A DNA stretch of 49,834 bases from Baia soyae (GCF_004341445.1 NZ_SLXV01000021.1:1-49834); one strand, 5' to 3'; positions 25,564 to 34,622 are shown, numbered from the stretch's first letter. Made by a program: numbers and translations. The notes: generated from the letters alone by a model not told the origin.

Positions 25564-25635
25564 TTCATCTCCATCAAATTAACTGACTACTTCCTTAACA
25601 TGAGGGTAGTAGTCAGTTAATTTAATGGAGATGAA
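25564..25635. repeat. Long inverted repeat (about 30-bp arms) between arsI and chrA
   Basis: The arm TTCATCTCCATCAAATTAAC... at 25564-25593 pairs with 25606-25635 with about two mismatches, around a 12-nt loop. There is no T run, so a simple terminator is unlikely. It ends next to the first possible chrA start and could be a leader hairpin or a very small mobile element. Confidence 0.8.
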
Positions 25636-25697
25636 ATCGAAGCATGTATAGAAGCCTATTAGACGGTTTGCTAAGAAGAGAAATAAGGGGATATTTT

Positions 25698-26861
25698 ATG
25701 AAAAGCTCTGTACTTGAAATCTTACGAGTCGCAACACGTCTAGGCCTCACCTCTTTTGGAGGACCTATTGCTCACTTAGGATATTTTCGAGAAGAATATG
25801 TTCATCGTAGAAAATGGCTGGATGAAAAAACATATGCTGATTTGGTCGCTCTTTGTCAATTCTTACCCGGTCCGGCGAGTAGTCAGGTAGGCATCGCCAT
25901 TGGAATGATTCGTGGAGGCTTCGCTGGAGCATTAGCTTCATGGGTTGGGTTTACTTTCCCTTCTGCTCTCGCTCTTATCATTTTTTTCTATGTATTCCAG
26001 CAATCTCAACTTCAAGAAGCAGGTTGGCTTCATGGATTATTAGTCGTTGCAGTGGCAATTGTTGCTCAAGCCGTATGGGGAATGGCTAGAAATTTAGCAC
26101 CAGACCGTTCACGAGCCACCATGGCCTTTCTCGCCGCTGCAGGTGCAGTCATTTGGCAAACCGCTTTAAGTCAAGTACTCATTATCGTGTTGGCCGGGCT
26201 TATTGGATGGTGGTTATTGCCCAATAAGTCGGTTTCCGAGCCATCATCGATTCAAATTTCCTTAAGTCGGAAAGTGGCTTTATTTGCTTTGGGATTATTT
26301 TTTGCCCTCTTGCTCCTTCTTCCTTTGATGCGACAATTAACTTCGGCACAGTGGCTGGCGATATTGGATAGCTTTTACCGAACGGGTTCATTGGTATTTG
26401 GGGGTGGCCATGTTGTTCTTCCTCTTCTTCAAACAGAAGTTATCCCTTCTGGATGGGTAAGTCCGAATCAATTCCTTACAGGCTATGGAGCAGCGCAAGC
26501 TGTCCCAGGACCTCTTTTCACCTTCTCCGCTTACCTAGGAGCGGTCACTAATGGATGGCTAGGTGCTCTGCTTGCAACGATTGCCATTTTTCTCCCCTCA
26601 TTTTTGTTGATAGTTGGGACATTGCCCTTTTGGGATTGGATTCGTCGAAAGCCAAAGCTTCAGGCAGTATTCAGTGGAATCAATGCCGCAGTAGTAGGGA
26701 TTTTACTCGCTGCTCTATATGATCCTGTATGGACAAAAGCAATTCAAACTCCCCTCGATTTTAGTCTTGCTTTAATCGCTTTTGGATTGCTAACCATCTG
26801 GAAGCTTCCTCCTTGGACGGTTGTAATATTTTCGATAGTATTTGGGGCTATCCTTTATTAG
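25698..26861 (+). CDS. chrA: Chromate transporter ChrA
   Basis: A 387-residue, two-domain (long-chain) CHR transporter with about ten to twelve helices. The first half has LGLTSFGGPIAHLGYF and CQFLPGPASSQVGIAIG. The second half repeats the pattern with GSLVFGGGHVVLPLLQTEV and GYGAAQAVPGPLFTFSAYLG. It exports chromate in exchange for protons. The ATG with AAGGGG 7 nt upstream is preferred. An upstream ATG at 25644 in the same frame sits beside the inverted repeat and cannot be excluded. Confidence 0.93.
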   Translation: MKSSVLEILRVATRLGLTSFGGPIAHLGYFREEYVHRRKWLDEKTYADLVALCQFLPGPASSQVGIAIGMIRGGFAGALASWVGFTFPSALALIIFFYVFQQSQLQEAGWLHGLLVVAVAIVAQAVWGMARNLAPDRSRATMAFLAAAGAVIWQTALSQVLIIVLAGLIGWWLLPNKSVSEPSSIQISLSRKVALFALGLFFALLLLLPLMRQLTSAQWLAILDSFYRTGSLVFGGGHVVLPLLQTEVIPSGWVSPNQFLTGYGAAQAVPGPLFTFSAYLGAVTNGWLGALLATIAIFLPSFLLIVGTLPFWDWIRRKPKLQAVFSGINAAVVGILLAALYDPVWTKAIQTPLDFSLALIAFGLLTIWKLPPWTVVIFSIVFGAILY

Positions 26862-26914
26862 ACATTATATGGAAGTTCAACCCCCTACAAGTGATCTATT
26901 GAGATTCCCGCTCT

Positions 26915-27457
26915 TTATTGCTCCATGTATCTATACAGTGTTGACTTACTAATTCCTGTTTCACTTTTTATTTCGTCTAGACTATACTTTTTGCTTTGAT
27001 ACATCTGAATAGCACGCTGAACGTTCTCATCAGGTTTTTTAGGTCTCCCACTTGTCACTCCCTTTTGTTTAGCTTCGTGTAAGCCTTGTTTTGTCTTTTC
27101 ACTTATCACATCACTTTGAAATGTTACAAGATGCTTTACAATCTCACGCAGTGTATGCCCGAGCTGGCGGCTTGTATCGATATCTTCAAAGATGGACCAA
27201 AGAAAAGCTCCCTTTGTCTCAATAAGCTCTAATAGTTCCATGAGATGACGTGTTGAATCAGCTAAAGCAAATAATTTGGTGATGACAATCTTATCGCCTG
27301 AATGAAGGTTATCTATCATTTCCTCCAGCTTTTCTCGATTCTTAGCAGTTGCATGCTCTTCTAAAACGAATGTCTCACATTTAGCTTTTGTTAAGCACTC
27401 TAATTGTTGTTTACACTTTATATCGTCTTGATAGGGTCTCATATATCCAATCCACAT
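26915..27457 (-). CDS. Serine-recombinase-like protein lacking the catalytic serine
   Basis: A 180-residue resolvase/invertase-type protein with a catalytic-domain fold (about 1-125) and a C-terminal helix-turn-helix (GRPKKP..., SLDEIKSETGISKSTLYRY). Resolvases begin GYxRVSTxxQ; here it is GYMRPYQDD, so the nucleophilic Ser is replaced by Tyr and the flanking residues are changed. The Arg-rich active-site segment is also altered (KLFALADSTRHLMEL in place of RLDRLGRS). It is therefore probably inactive as a recombinase, though the frame is open and the DNA-binding domain intact. The ATG has GGAG 8 nt upstream. Confidence 0.75.
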   Translation of the reverse strand: MWIGYMRPYQDDIKCKQQLECLTKAKCETFVLEEHATAKNREKLEEMIDNLHSGDKIVITKLFALADSTRHLMELLELIETKGAFLWSIFEDIDTSRQLGHTLREIVKHLVTFQSDVISEKTKQGLHEAKQKGVTSGRPKKPDENVQRAIQMYQSKKYSLDEIKSETGISKSTLYRYMEQ

Positions 27458-27572
27458 GATATGCACTCCTATATAAATTACTTATATACATAATCATCCA
27501 TATAACCTTTCGTCTCAAAATGGTTCTTTTTTGGGAAAGGGGTGATATACTAATTTATTATCGGACTTTAGA

Positions 27573-29049
27573 ATGAAAGGTGCAATGAAAGTGGTAGAGA
27601 AAATAAAAAAAGAATGGTTTTCCAATGTAAGAGGAGATGTGCTTGCTGGAATCTTGGTCGCATTAGCACTCATTCCAGAAGCAATTGCTTTCTCTATTAT
27701 AGCAGGTGTGGACCCAATGGTTGGGTTATACGCATCCTTTTGTATTGCTGTTATCATTTCGTTTGTTGGAGGACGACCAGGAATGATTTCCGCGGCAACG
27801 GGAGCGATGGCACTACTCATGGTTCCGTTAGTGAAGGAGCATGGGCTAAACTATTTACTAGCAGCAACGATACTGACGGGAGTTATTCAAATCTTATTTG
27901 GTGTATGTAAAGTAGCTAAGGTGATGAAGTTTATTCCACGTGCTGTGATGATTGGATTTGTCAATGCACTAGCCATCTTAATCTTCATGGCTCAAGTTCC
28001 TCATTTTATTGGCATTTCTAACATGACCTATATTTTTGTTGCAATTACATTGCTCATGATATATGTGATTCCACGGTTTATAAAGTCCATTCCTTCACCG
28101 CTTATTGCTATTATCTTACTCACGACCGTTGCTATATTTAGTGATATGGACTTACGAACGGTTGGGGACTTAGGTGCCATGAAGCAGTCTTTACCTCCCT
28201 TTTTCATCCCTGATGTTCCCTTTAACATGGAGACATTAGCTATTATTTTCCCCTACTCTCTTGCATTGGCCATTGTAGGATTGTTAGAAACACTGCTAAC
28301 CGCATCGATTGTAGACAATATGACAGATACAGATAGTAATAAAAATAAAGAATCTCGTGGACAAGGAATAGCTAATATCATCACAGGATTCTTTGGAGGC
28401 ATGGCTGGATGTGCCATGATTGGTCAATCTGTGATTAATGTAAAATCTGGAGGGCGTGGTAGACTCTCTACCTTTGTAGCTGGTATGGGCTTAATGTTTC
28501 TAATCATTGCTCTAGGTGATATCGTAATACAGATACCGATGGCGGTTCTCGTGGGAGATTATGGTGTCCATTGGAACTTTTGACTGGAATTCTTTCTCCT
28601 ATTTAAAAAGAGCACCAAAAAGCGATGCCATTGTAATGTTAGTGACAGTAGCGATTGTCGTTTATACACACGACCTATCCAAAGGGGTTATAGCAGGAGT
28701 TATTTTAAGTGCCATCTTCTTTGTGTCTAAAATCTCTAAGATGAAGGTAACAAAGCAACAATCTGATTCTGATATCCAGTACACGGCTGAGGGGCAACTC
28801 TTTTTTGCTTCTGTTGAAAGCTTCTTACAGTCATTTGATCTTACCGTACAACAAGCACACATCGTAATCGACTTTGCCGATTCCCATGTCTGGGATGATT
28901 CTGCGGTAGGTGCGATTGATAGAGTGGTCATTAAGCTTCGTGAAAATCAGAATACCGTGGAGATCCGAAACTTGAATGTACCTAGTAAAAGACTAGTTGA
29001 TAAGTTGGCTGTTTCCAACGATGCAAGTGCAAAATTATCAACTCATTAG
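27573..29049 (+). pseudogene. SulP-family anion transporter split by a single-base frameshift
   Basis: Two consecutive frames make one SulP protein. The first part (27573-28583) holds the transmembrane region: [24 protein letters not shown], then about ten helices up to IPMAVLVG. The second (28561-29049) continues VSIGTFDW..., the last helices, and a STAS domain (about 60-155; VVIDFADSHVWDDSAVGAID). Removing one G near 28557 joins them as [15 protein letters not shown], the usual family sequence. The family carries sulfate, bicarbonate or other anions. The second frame starts with an ATG at the break but has no clear binding site. Either a true mutation or a sequencing error. Confidence 0.8.
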
Positions 29050-29089
29050 TAGTGTAATATAACAATTTATGGATAACTGAAAAATGAGC

Positions 29090-29120
29090 AAAGGGAGTAA
29101 CTAGAAGTTACTCCCTTTTA
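29090..29120. terminator. Bidirectional terminator between sulP and the antiporter gene
   Basis: AAAGGGAGTAACT/AGTTACTCCCTTT is a perfect 12-13-bp stem with a 4-nt loop and T-rich flanks. Confidence 0.85.
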
Positions 29121-29160
29121 CATGTTAGGATTAAATTGCAATATTTTTGGTAGATTGGTA

Positions 29161-30318
29161 CTAAGTATGACTTCTTTCACTTAAATTTTGTTTATCCGAG
29201 AATATTCTTTTTAGCAACGGCGGCGTTATGAGAGTTGTAAGGATTACAACCGTAACAATGGCTGTGAAATACTCTTGCTTTAGCAACTGTGACTCCAAGC
29301 CAATCGCCGCTATAATAAGAGCAACTTCCCCTCTTGAAACCATTCCAGCGCCAATTCCTAAGGAAGAACGATTGTTAAACCCTGTTATCCTCGCACCAAG
29401 ACCAGCCCCAAATAACTTAGTTATGGTTGCAATGATGGTAAGAACGATAATAAACCATAGTTGACTTCCCACGCCATCAAAGGAGACTGACAAACCAATG
29501 CTTACAAAGAATACTGGAACAAAAAAGGCATAGGCAATTGGCTCTATTTTCTGTTCTACTGATTGTTTGAAAGGAGTTTGTGAGATAGCGATTCCTGCTG
29601 CGAACGCTCCAATAATAGCGGCGACTCCAAGGGATTCTGCTAAGTAAGAGAAAAAGAAACAAATGACTAATGCCGTACTAACGATCGATTCAGACACCCG
29701 CCAGGAACTAAACTTCCTCATCATCCATGGGACAACCTTCCATCCCACTAAACCTACAGATACGAAGAAAATCAATTTCTTTAAAAATACCATTCCAAGA
29801 CTGACATCTCCCGTAGTAAGCAAACTCATCATGACTGCTAAAGCAACCACGACTAAAATATCGTCTAATACCGCTGCACCTAAAATAGTAGTACTTTCCC
29901 GGCTCTTTAACTGACCTAATTCCTTGAGGGTCTGAGCAGAAATGCTAACAGAAGTGGCGGATAACAATAAACCTAGAAAAAAAGCATGAGAATGACTCAA
30001 TCCAAATCCTAATCCAGCGAAATAGCCTCCTAAAAGAGGGAATATAATACCGCCTACCGCGACAGCGAAGGAAGAATTACGGTTCTGATTCAACGATTTA
30101 ATATCCGTCTCCAAACCAGCAATAAACATCAGTAGGATAACCCCGATTTCACTAATTTGCTCGATCATTTCCGAGTCTTCAATCCAACCAAATACAGCTG
30201 GACCAATAACAATACCAATAACGAGCTTTCCTAGCACAGCTGGTTGACCAAGCTTTATACTTAGCTCACCAGCTATTTTAGTGGCGAGTAAAATAATTAG
30301 GATCTTTACAAATAACAT
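29161..30318 (-). CDS. CPA2-type cation/H+ antiporter
   Basis: A 385-residue membrane protein with about 12 helices: GQPAVLGKLVIGIVIGP near the start, FIAGLETD, LDDILVVVALAVM with paired Asp, and GMVSRGEVALIIA near the end. Paired Asp in that helix is usual in electrogenic Na+/H+ members such as NapA, whereas Kef-type K+ exporters have QD. It ends without a C-terminal RCK domain. It lies 54 bp downstream of ktrA and 3' of ktrB, probably in one transcript, so it may balance Na+ or K+ with the Ktr uptake system. Confidence 0.88.
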   Translation of the reverse strand: MLFVKILIILLATKIAGELSIKLGQPAVLGKLVIGIVIGPAVFGWIEDSEMIEQISEIGVILLMFIAGLETDIKSLNQNRNSSFAVAVGGIIFPLLGGYFAGLGFGLSHSHAFFLGLLLSATSVSISAQTLKELGQLKSRESTTILGAAVLDDILVVVALAVMMSLLTTGDVSLGMVFLKKLIFFVSVGLVGWKVVPWMMRKFSSWRVSESIVSTALVICFFFSYLAESLGVAAIIGAFAAGIAISQTPFKQSVEQKIEPIAYAFFVPVFFVSIGLSVSFDGVGSQLWFIIVLTIIATITKLFGAGLGARITGFNNRSSLGIGAGMVSRGEVALIIAAIGLESQLLKQEYFTAIVTVVILTTLITPPLLKRIFSDKQNLSERSHT

Positions 30319-30372
30319 ATTGCACACCCCGATTCAAAGTTAACGAAACAAAACAGTCAGCGAAATATCCCA

Positions 30373-31029
30373 TTATGTCAAATCTGTAAACTTATCCAAG
30401 TCCCGATTTGCGCCAACCACAACCAATACATCTCCTGCTCCAAGGACTTTCGCCGGATTCGGAGAAATATCAATTTCCTCTCCAGTTCGAATGGCGATTA
30501 CGTTTAGATTGTATTTAACACGTAAGTCGATTTCCCGTAAATTTAAATTGACCATACAACGAGGAACTTTTATTTCTTCAACACTATAATCATGATCGAG
30601 TTTAAGGAAATTGAGTACATTAGGCGACATAAGATGATGAGCAATACGTTCTCCCATGTCCCGTTCAGGAAAGACGACCATATCTGCTCCAATTTTATAA
30701 AGCACTTGAGCATGACGTTTATTTAGTGCTTTTGCCACAACTTGGTTGATACCTAATTCTTTTAGGATGAGAACGGTTAGGATACTTGCTTGAATATCAT
30801 CGCCGATTGCCACGATGACCGTATCAAAGTTACGAATCCCGATCGCTTTAAGAGCTTCTTCATCTGTAGAATCTGCGATCACCGTGTGGGAAACTTGATC
30901 TACTAACTCTTCAATGAGGGATTCATGGATATCAATTGCTAATACTTCATTTCCTTCTCGATATAAAGTCGTCGCTACACTCGATCCGAAACGTCCTAAT
31001 CCGACTACTGCATAATTTTTTTCTTGCAT
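30373..31029 (-). CDS. ktrA: KtrA/KtrC-type RCK regulatory subunit of K+ uptake
   Basis: A 218-residue cytosolic gating ring subunit. The RCK_N Rossmann domain has YAVVGLGRFGSSVA and the acidic end IDIHE of the second strand; it binds ATP/ADP. The RCK_C domain (about 135-215) in the Ktr family binds c-di-AMP. It gates the KtrB-type channel encoded 28 bp upstream. The ATG is preceded by AAAGGAGAA. Whether it is KtrA or KtrC cannot be settled here. Confidence 0.92.
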   Translation of the reverse strand: MQEKNYAVVGLGRFGSSVATTLYREGNEVLAIDIHESLIEELVDQVSHTVIADSTDEEALKAIGIRNFDTVIVAIGDDIQASILTVLILKELGINQVVAKALNKRHAQVLYKIGADMVVFPERDMGERIAHHLMSPNVLNFLKLDHDYSVEEIKVPRCMVNLNLREIDLRVKYNLNVIAIRTGEEIDISPNPAKVLGAGDVLVVVGANRDLDKFTDLT

Positions 31030-31057
31030 AATAGTTCTCCTTTGTCTGCATCTAATA

Positions 31058-32395
31058 TTATCCGATCATGACATTTCCTTCTGGATAGCGATAGAGATCA
31101 CGCTTCCGATTTTGAGCCAAAGCAAAAGCAATTGTGAGTATCCCAACTCGTCCAGCAAACATGGTAAAGATCAAAATCATTTTGCCCGCTATAGACAGGT
31201 TAGGAGTCAAACCCATGGATAAACCAACCGTTCCAAAGGCGGAGGTTGCTTCAAATAAAATCGCCAAAAAGTCATTACCTTTTTCGGTAATAGTCAAAAG
31301 CATCGCAACACCTATCACAATGGCAAAACCACAACTCGCTACTGCTAATGAACGATAGATCAAATCATATGGAATTCGGCGTTTATAGAAAGTAACATCC
31401 TCTTTTCCTTTAATTTGTGACTTTACAGCACCTAATAGAACAGAGAAAGTACTGGTTTTAATTCCGCCCCCCGTTGATCCGGGAGACGCTCCGATAAACA
31501 TCAGAACGATAATGAGTAGTAGTGATGATTGAGTGAGATCGGAGATGTTCAGAGTATTAGATCCAGCAGTACGTGGTGTAATAGCTTGATAAAAGGAACT
31601 GATTATCTTCCCTGTACCAGAAAGAGGTTGCAATGTCTTTGGGTTGGTATATTCAAACGAAAATATAAAAATAGTCCCCATGAGGATTAAGACCATACTG
31701 GCTATTAGAACCATCTTGCTATGTAGCGAAATTCGTTTTGTTTGACGGTATTCGTACAACTCATTCAGTACAATAAAACCGATGCCACCTAAGAAAATAA
31801 GAGTGCAAAGAATGATACTCACGTAAGGATCACTTGCATACCCAGTAAACCCTTGAAAGCCTCCCATAATATCGAATCCTGCATTATTAAAATTAGAGAT
31901 GGAGTGGAAAAGACCGAAATATAGTGCCCGATCCAGAGGCATATCATTAGCAAAGCTTACAGATAGCAATAGAGCGCCTACAGCCTGTATAACGAACGCA
32001 AAGAGGACAATCCGTTTCACTAGTCTAACAATGCCTTCTACTGACGGTTTGTTTAGTGCCTCTTGTAATAATAAACGATCCTGAAACGAAACCCGTTTCC
32101 CTAATAAGACTGCAAAAAAGGTAGCAAATGTCATGAAGCCCAGCCCACCTACAAGGATAAGGATTAAGATAACAATCTGCCCGAAGAGAGTAAAGGTATC
32201 CCCTGTGTCCACTACCACAAGCCCCGTTACACAAGTAGCCGAGGTAGCGGTAAATAGAGAATCAATCCAAGCAAGTCCTTGTCCGTCTTTTGTGGCTAGG
32301 GGTAAGGTAAGAAGAAATGAACCCATGAAAATGATTAAGAAGAAGCCTAGTACTAATACCCTTGATGGACTCAAATATTTTCGTTTCTGATTCAT
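31058..32395 (-). CDS. ktrB: KtrB/KtrD-type K+ transporter
   Basis: A 445-residue Trk/Ktr/HKT channel with four M1-P-M2 repeats. Filter-like loops are visible, for example TSATCVTGL, SNFNNAGFD, ASPGSTGGGI and TSAFGTVGLS, each with the conserved Gly. It takes up K+ with Na+ and is gated by the RCK subunit next to it. The start chosen is the ATG at 32395, 9 nt after AAGGA; a TTG two codons upstream is less likely. A 170-nt leader with a terminator-like stem precedes it. Confidence 0.93.
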   Translation of the reverse strand: MNQKRKYLSPSRVLVLGFFLIIFMGSFLLTLPLATKDGQGLAWIDSLFTATSATCVTGLVVVDTGDTFTLFGQIVILILILVGGLGFMTFATFFAVLLGKRVSFQDRLLLQEALNKPSVEGIVRLVKRIVLFAFVIQAVGALLLSVSFANDMPLDRALYFGLFHSISNFNNAGFDIMGGFQGFTGYASDPYVSIILCTLIFLGGIGFIVLNELYEYRQTKRISLHSKMVLIASMVLILMGTIFIFSFEYTNPKTLQPLSGTGKIISSFYQAITPRTAGSNTLNISDLTQSSLLLIIVLMFIGASPGSTGGGIKTSTFSVLLGAVKSQIKGKEDVTFYKRRIPYDLIYRSLAVASCGFAIVIGVAMLLTITEKGNDFLAILFEATSAFGTVGLSMGLTPNLSIAGKMILIFTMFAGRVGILTIAFALAQNRKRDLYRYPEGNVMIG

Positions 32396-32472
32396 GATCA
32401 AACATCCTTATCTTTAAAATGGTACCTATCATCGACATAAAGTATTATTTATCACTTCCTCTCTTAATACGC

Positions 32473-32540
32473 AAAAAGAGTCTGCATGCAAGGCTTTACT
32501 ACCTAAAAATAGGCAGAAAAGTTCCTTGTGTGACAGACTC
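32473..32540 (-). ncRNA. Structured leader with intrinsic terminator upstream of ktrB
   Basis: On the minus strand GAGTCTG pairs with CAGACTC to close a long arm that also pairs CAAGG/CCTTG, CTTT/AAAG and CTGCCT/AGGTAG, and it is followed directly by TTTTT. It lies between the probable promoter (TATAAT at 32573-32578) and ktrB, with no gene upstream that would need a terminator. An attenuator for K+ uptake is the natural reading. It does not match the c-di-AMP riboswitch found ahead of ktrAB in Bacillus as far as I can judge. Confidence 0.5.
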
Positions 32541-32572
32541 CTCCGAGTTCAAATGTATTCATTTATATAACC

Positions 32573-32602
32573 ATTATAATCCATATACATGAAGTGAGTA
32601 AA
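32573..32602 (-). promoter_or_regulatory. Probable ktrB promoter
   Basis: TATAAT (32573-32578) on the minus strand has TTTACT about 18 bp upstream. Transcription would begin near 32566 and give a leader of about 170 nt. Confidence 0.5.
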
Positions 32603-32694
32603 GGTAGATTCATTTCATGAACTACTTATTCTAACTGTCTATCTCAAACGGAATTTTTTATTTTTATCTAACGGTTTGTGTCCAGAAAAGTTCC

Positions 32695-32706
32695 AGTTTC
32701 TGGACA
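32695..32706 (+). repeat. Short inverted repeat at the break point of the resolvase fragment
   Basis: TGTCCAGAAA (from about 32678) and TTTCTGGACA (to about 32706) flank AGTTCCAG. The repeat lies just upstream of the truncated resolvase and may be a worn transposon end or recombination site. Confidence 0.3.
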
Positions 32707-32739
32707 CGCCCAAAAGCAACTAAAAATTTATAAAGTGGT

Positions 32740-33159
32740 TTGGCGGAAGCTCTTCAGTATGTTCGATCTGGAGATACTTTAGTAGTATGGCGTTTAGATC
32801 GTCTAGGACGCACCATGAGGAATCTTATACAGATTGTCAATGATCTAAACGATCGAGAAATTAGCTTTCATAGTCTTCACGAGAATATCACTATAGATCG
32901 CTCTAATGCTACAGGACAGTTGATGTTTCATCTCTTTGCGTCTTTTGCTGAGTTTGAGCGAAACTTGATTCGTGAGAGAACAGAAGCTGGACGGATCGCC
33001 GCCCGTGCCAGAGGCAGAGTAGGCGGACGACCCGAAAAATTTGATAAAAAAGAGGAAGAGATGATAAAAACACTCGCTTCCAATGGAACGCCCATTAAGG
33101 ATATTGCCCAAATGATGGGTATCTCTAGAACTACCGTATATCGCTATTTAGATAAATAA
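32740..33159 (+). pseudogene. 5'-truncated resolvase (Tn3-type serine recombinase)
   Basis: About 139 residues starting GLAEALQYVRSGDTLVVWRLDRLGR, i.e. residue 50 or so of a normal 185-residue resolvase. The first 50 residues, with the catalytic Ser, are absent, and an in-frame stop lies immediately upstream. The remainder is well kept: the LDRLGR active-site arginines, the long E-helix segment (ASFAEFERNLIRERTEAG) and the C-terminal helix-turn-helix ending TTVYRYLDK. Probably a remnant of the same sort of Tn3 element as the transposase fragment at 22540. Confidence 0.8.
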
Positions 33160-33212
33160 TATTCCTTATTAGGGTTACTTTGCGGTCTACAGTAGGAACC
33201 CTGTGACTAAGC

Positions 33213-33240
33213 CTAAATGGTAAGTCGTTTTACCATTTAG
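33213..33240. terminator. Hairpin between the resolvase fragment and mtaD copy 2
   Basis: A perfect 11-bp stem, CTAAATGGTAA/TTACCATTTAG, with a 6-nt loop. No long T run, so termination is probable but not certain. Confidence 0.5.
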
Positions 33241-33261
33241 TGCGCTTATTCGTCTCTTTCT

Positions 33262-34563
33262 TTATCCTCGCAAATTCTCAAAAGCTTGATTCGCTTCGAA
33301 AATTATTTTTTCTGCGTCAATTGTACGCATTTCACGGTTTTTCATGAGTACTCTTCCTTGCACATACACGTCTTGTATGTCCGTTCTAGTTGCAGAGTAG
33401 ACAATGTGCGAAATCACATCTGTACGAGGTTGCATATGTGCTTGTGTTAGATCTAGGGTAATAAAATCAGCTTGTTTACCAACCTCTAAGCTACCAATTT
33501 CTTTATCTAAAAATAGGGCTTCTGCTCCATAAATCGTTCCCATTGCTAGTGCCGTTTTTGCAGGAACAGCTAGAGGGTCTTGATGCTGTCCTTTATGGAT
33601 TAGTGCAGCTAGTTGAATTTCCTCTAACATATCCAGATTATTATTACTTGCTGCCCCGTCTGTTGCTAAGCTAGGTCGCATTCCGTGAGCAATCATCTGA
33701 GTAATAGGTGCAATGCCACTGCCTAACTTCAGATTACTCCCTGGATTATGGGCAATCTTAACATTCTTTTTTGCAAGAAGTGCTATCTCTTCTTCTGTTA
33801 GGTGAACAGCATGTGCAACTAGGGATGGGATATCGAAGAAGCCTAATTTATCTAAGTGTTCTACAGGTCTTGCTCCGTACTCACGGACACTTAGTTCAAC
33901 TTCCGTTTTTGTTTCGGACATATGAGTATGAATGGGAATATTAAGTTCCACTGCCTTTTCTATAGACTGGCGAATGAAATCAGGATCACAAGTATAAGGA
34001 GAGTGCGGCGCCATCATCGTCGAGATTCGACCATTCGCAGAACCATTCCATTTTTCGGCAAAAGAAGTGGCTTCTTCCAGGTAACTTTTACGAAGAGCAT
34101 CATCGCCAAAGCTAAAGCAACTACGTGTGAGTCGTGCTCGCAATCCTGTTTGCTCCACTACATTTGCAACAGCATCCATGTTATAGTACATATCTAAAAA
34201 GGTAGTCGTTCCACCTTGAATCATCTCAAGTGCCGCTAAATGCGCTCCTGCGGATACATGTTCAGCATTCATTTTTGCTTCTATTGGCCATATTTCATTT
34301 TCGAGCCATTGTTGCAGAGGGAGGTCGTCTGCGTATCCGCGCAATAACGTCATTGCCGAGTGGCCATGTGTATTCACAAAGCCGGGCAGTATCGCCTTTC
34401 CTTTGCACGATACAATTTCATCGTATTGGTCTTGTTCCTCTTCTGTCAACGCAGAACCTACATATGTAATAACTCCATCTACGACTGCTAAATTACCATT
34501 TTGAATAGCCTTTGCGCCATCTACCATGTCAATAATAACGGCTTCTGTAAATAATATTTTCAT
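33262..34563 (-). CDS. mtaD: 5-methylthioadenosine/S-adenosylhomocysteine deaminase, copy 2
   Basis: A 433-residue amidohydrolase that aligns without gaps to copy 1 at 19010-20311 and keeps all metal-site motifs (NTHGHSAMTLLRGYADD, HTHMSETKTEVE, HAVHL, HNPGSNLKLGSG, ATDGAASNNN). Differences are mostly conservative. It is preceded by AGGAGGAGG. Upstream regions of the two copies differ, while the coding ends match down to the stop. It is a recent gene duplication or a second allele brought by transfer, next to mobile-element debris. Confidence 0.88.
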   Translation of the reverse strand: MKILFTEAVIIDMVDGAKAIQNGNLAVVDGVITYVGSALTEEEQDQYDEIVSCKGKAILPGFVNTHGHSAMTLLRGYADDLPLQQWLENEIWPIEAKMNAEHVSAGAHLAALEMIQGGTTTFLDMYYNMDAVANVVEQTGLRARLTRSCFSFGDDALRKSYLEEATSFAEKWNGSANGRISTMMAPHSPYTCDPDFIRQSIEKAVELNIPIHTHMSETKTEVELSVREYGARPVEHLDKLGFFDIPSLVAHAVHLTEEEIALLAKKNVKIAHNPGSNLKLGSGIAPITQMIAHGMRPSLATDGAASNNNLDMLEEIQLAALIHKGQHQDPLAVPAKTALAMGTIYGAEALFLDKEIGSLEVGKQADFITLDLTQAHMQPRTDVISHIVYSATRTDIQDVYVQGRVLMKNREMRTIDAEKIIFEANQAFENLRG

Positions 34564-34587
34564 TATTGTCCTCCTCCTGATTATAAT

Positions 34588-34622
34588 TATTATTTTGCGA
34601 AATTAAATTTTGTAAAATAATA
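34588..34622. promoter_or_regulatory. AT-rich palindrome upstream of mtaD copy 2
   Basis: TATTATTTT (34588-34596) and AAAATAATA (34614-34622) flank a 17-nt AT-rich centre, immediately ahead of the mtaD binding site. It could be an operator or leader hairpin. The rest of the 274-bp gap to gerA is very AT-rich with no gene. Confidence 0.35.

Noticed and set aside
28545..28570. Programmed ribosomal frameshift in sulP
   Set aside because: No slippery heptamer or downstream stem is visible at the break, so mutation or error is more likely.
32402..32580. c-di-AMP (ydaO-type) riboswitch ahead of ktrB
   Set aside because: The family-typical conserved blocks could not be found in the leader; only a terminator-like arm is evident.
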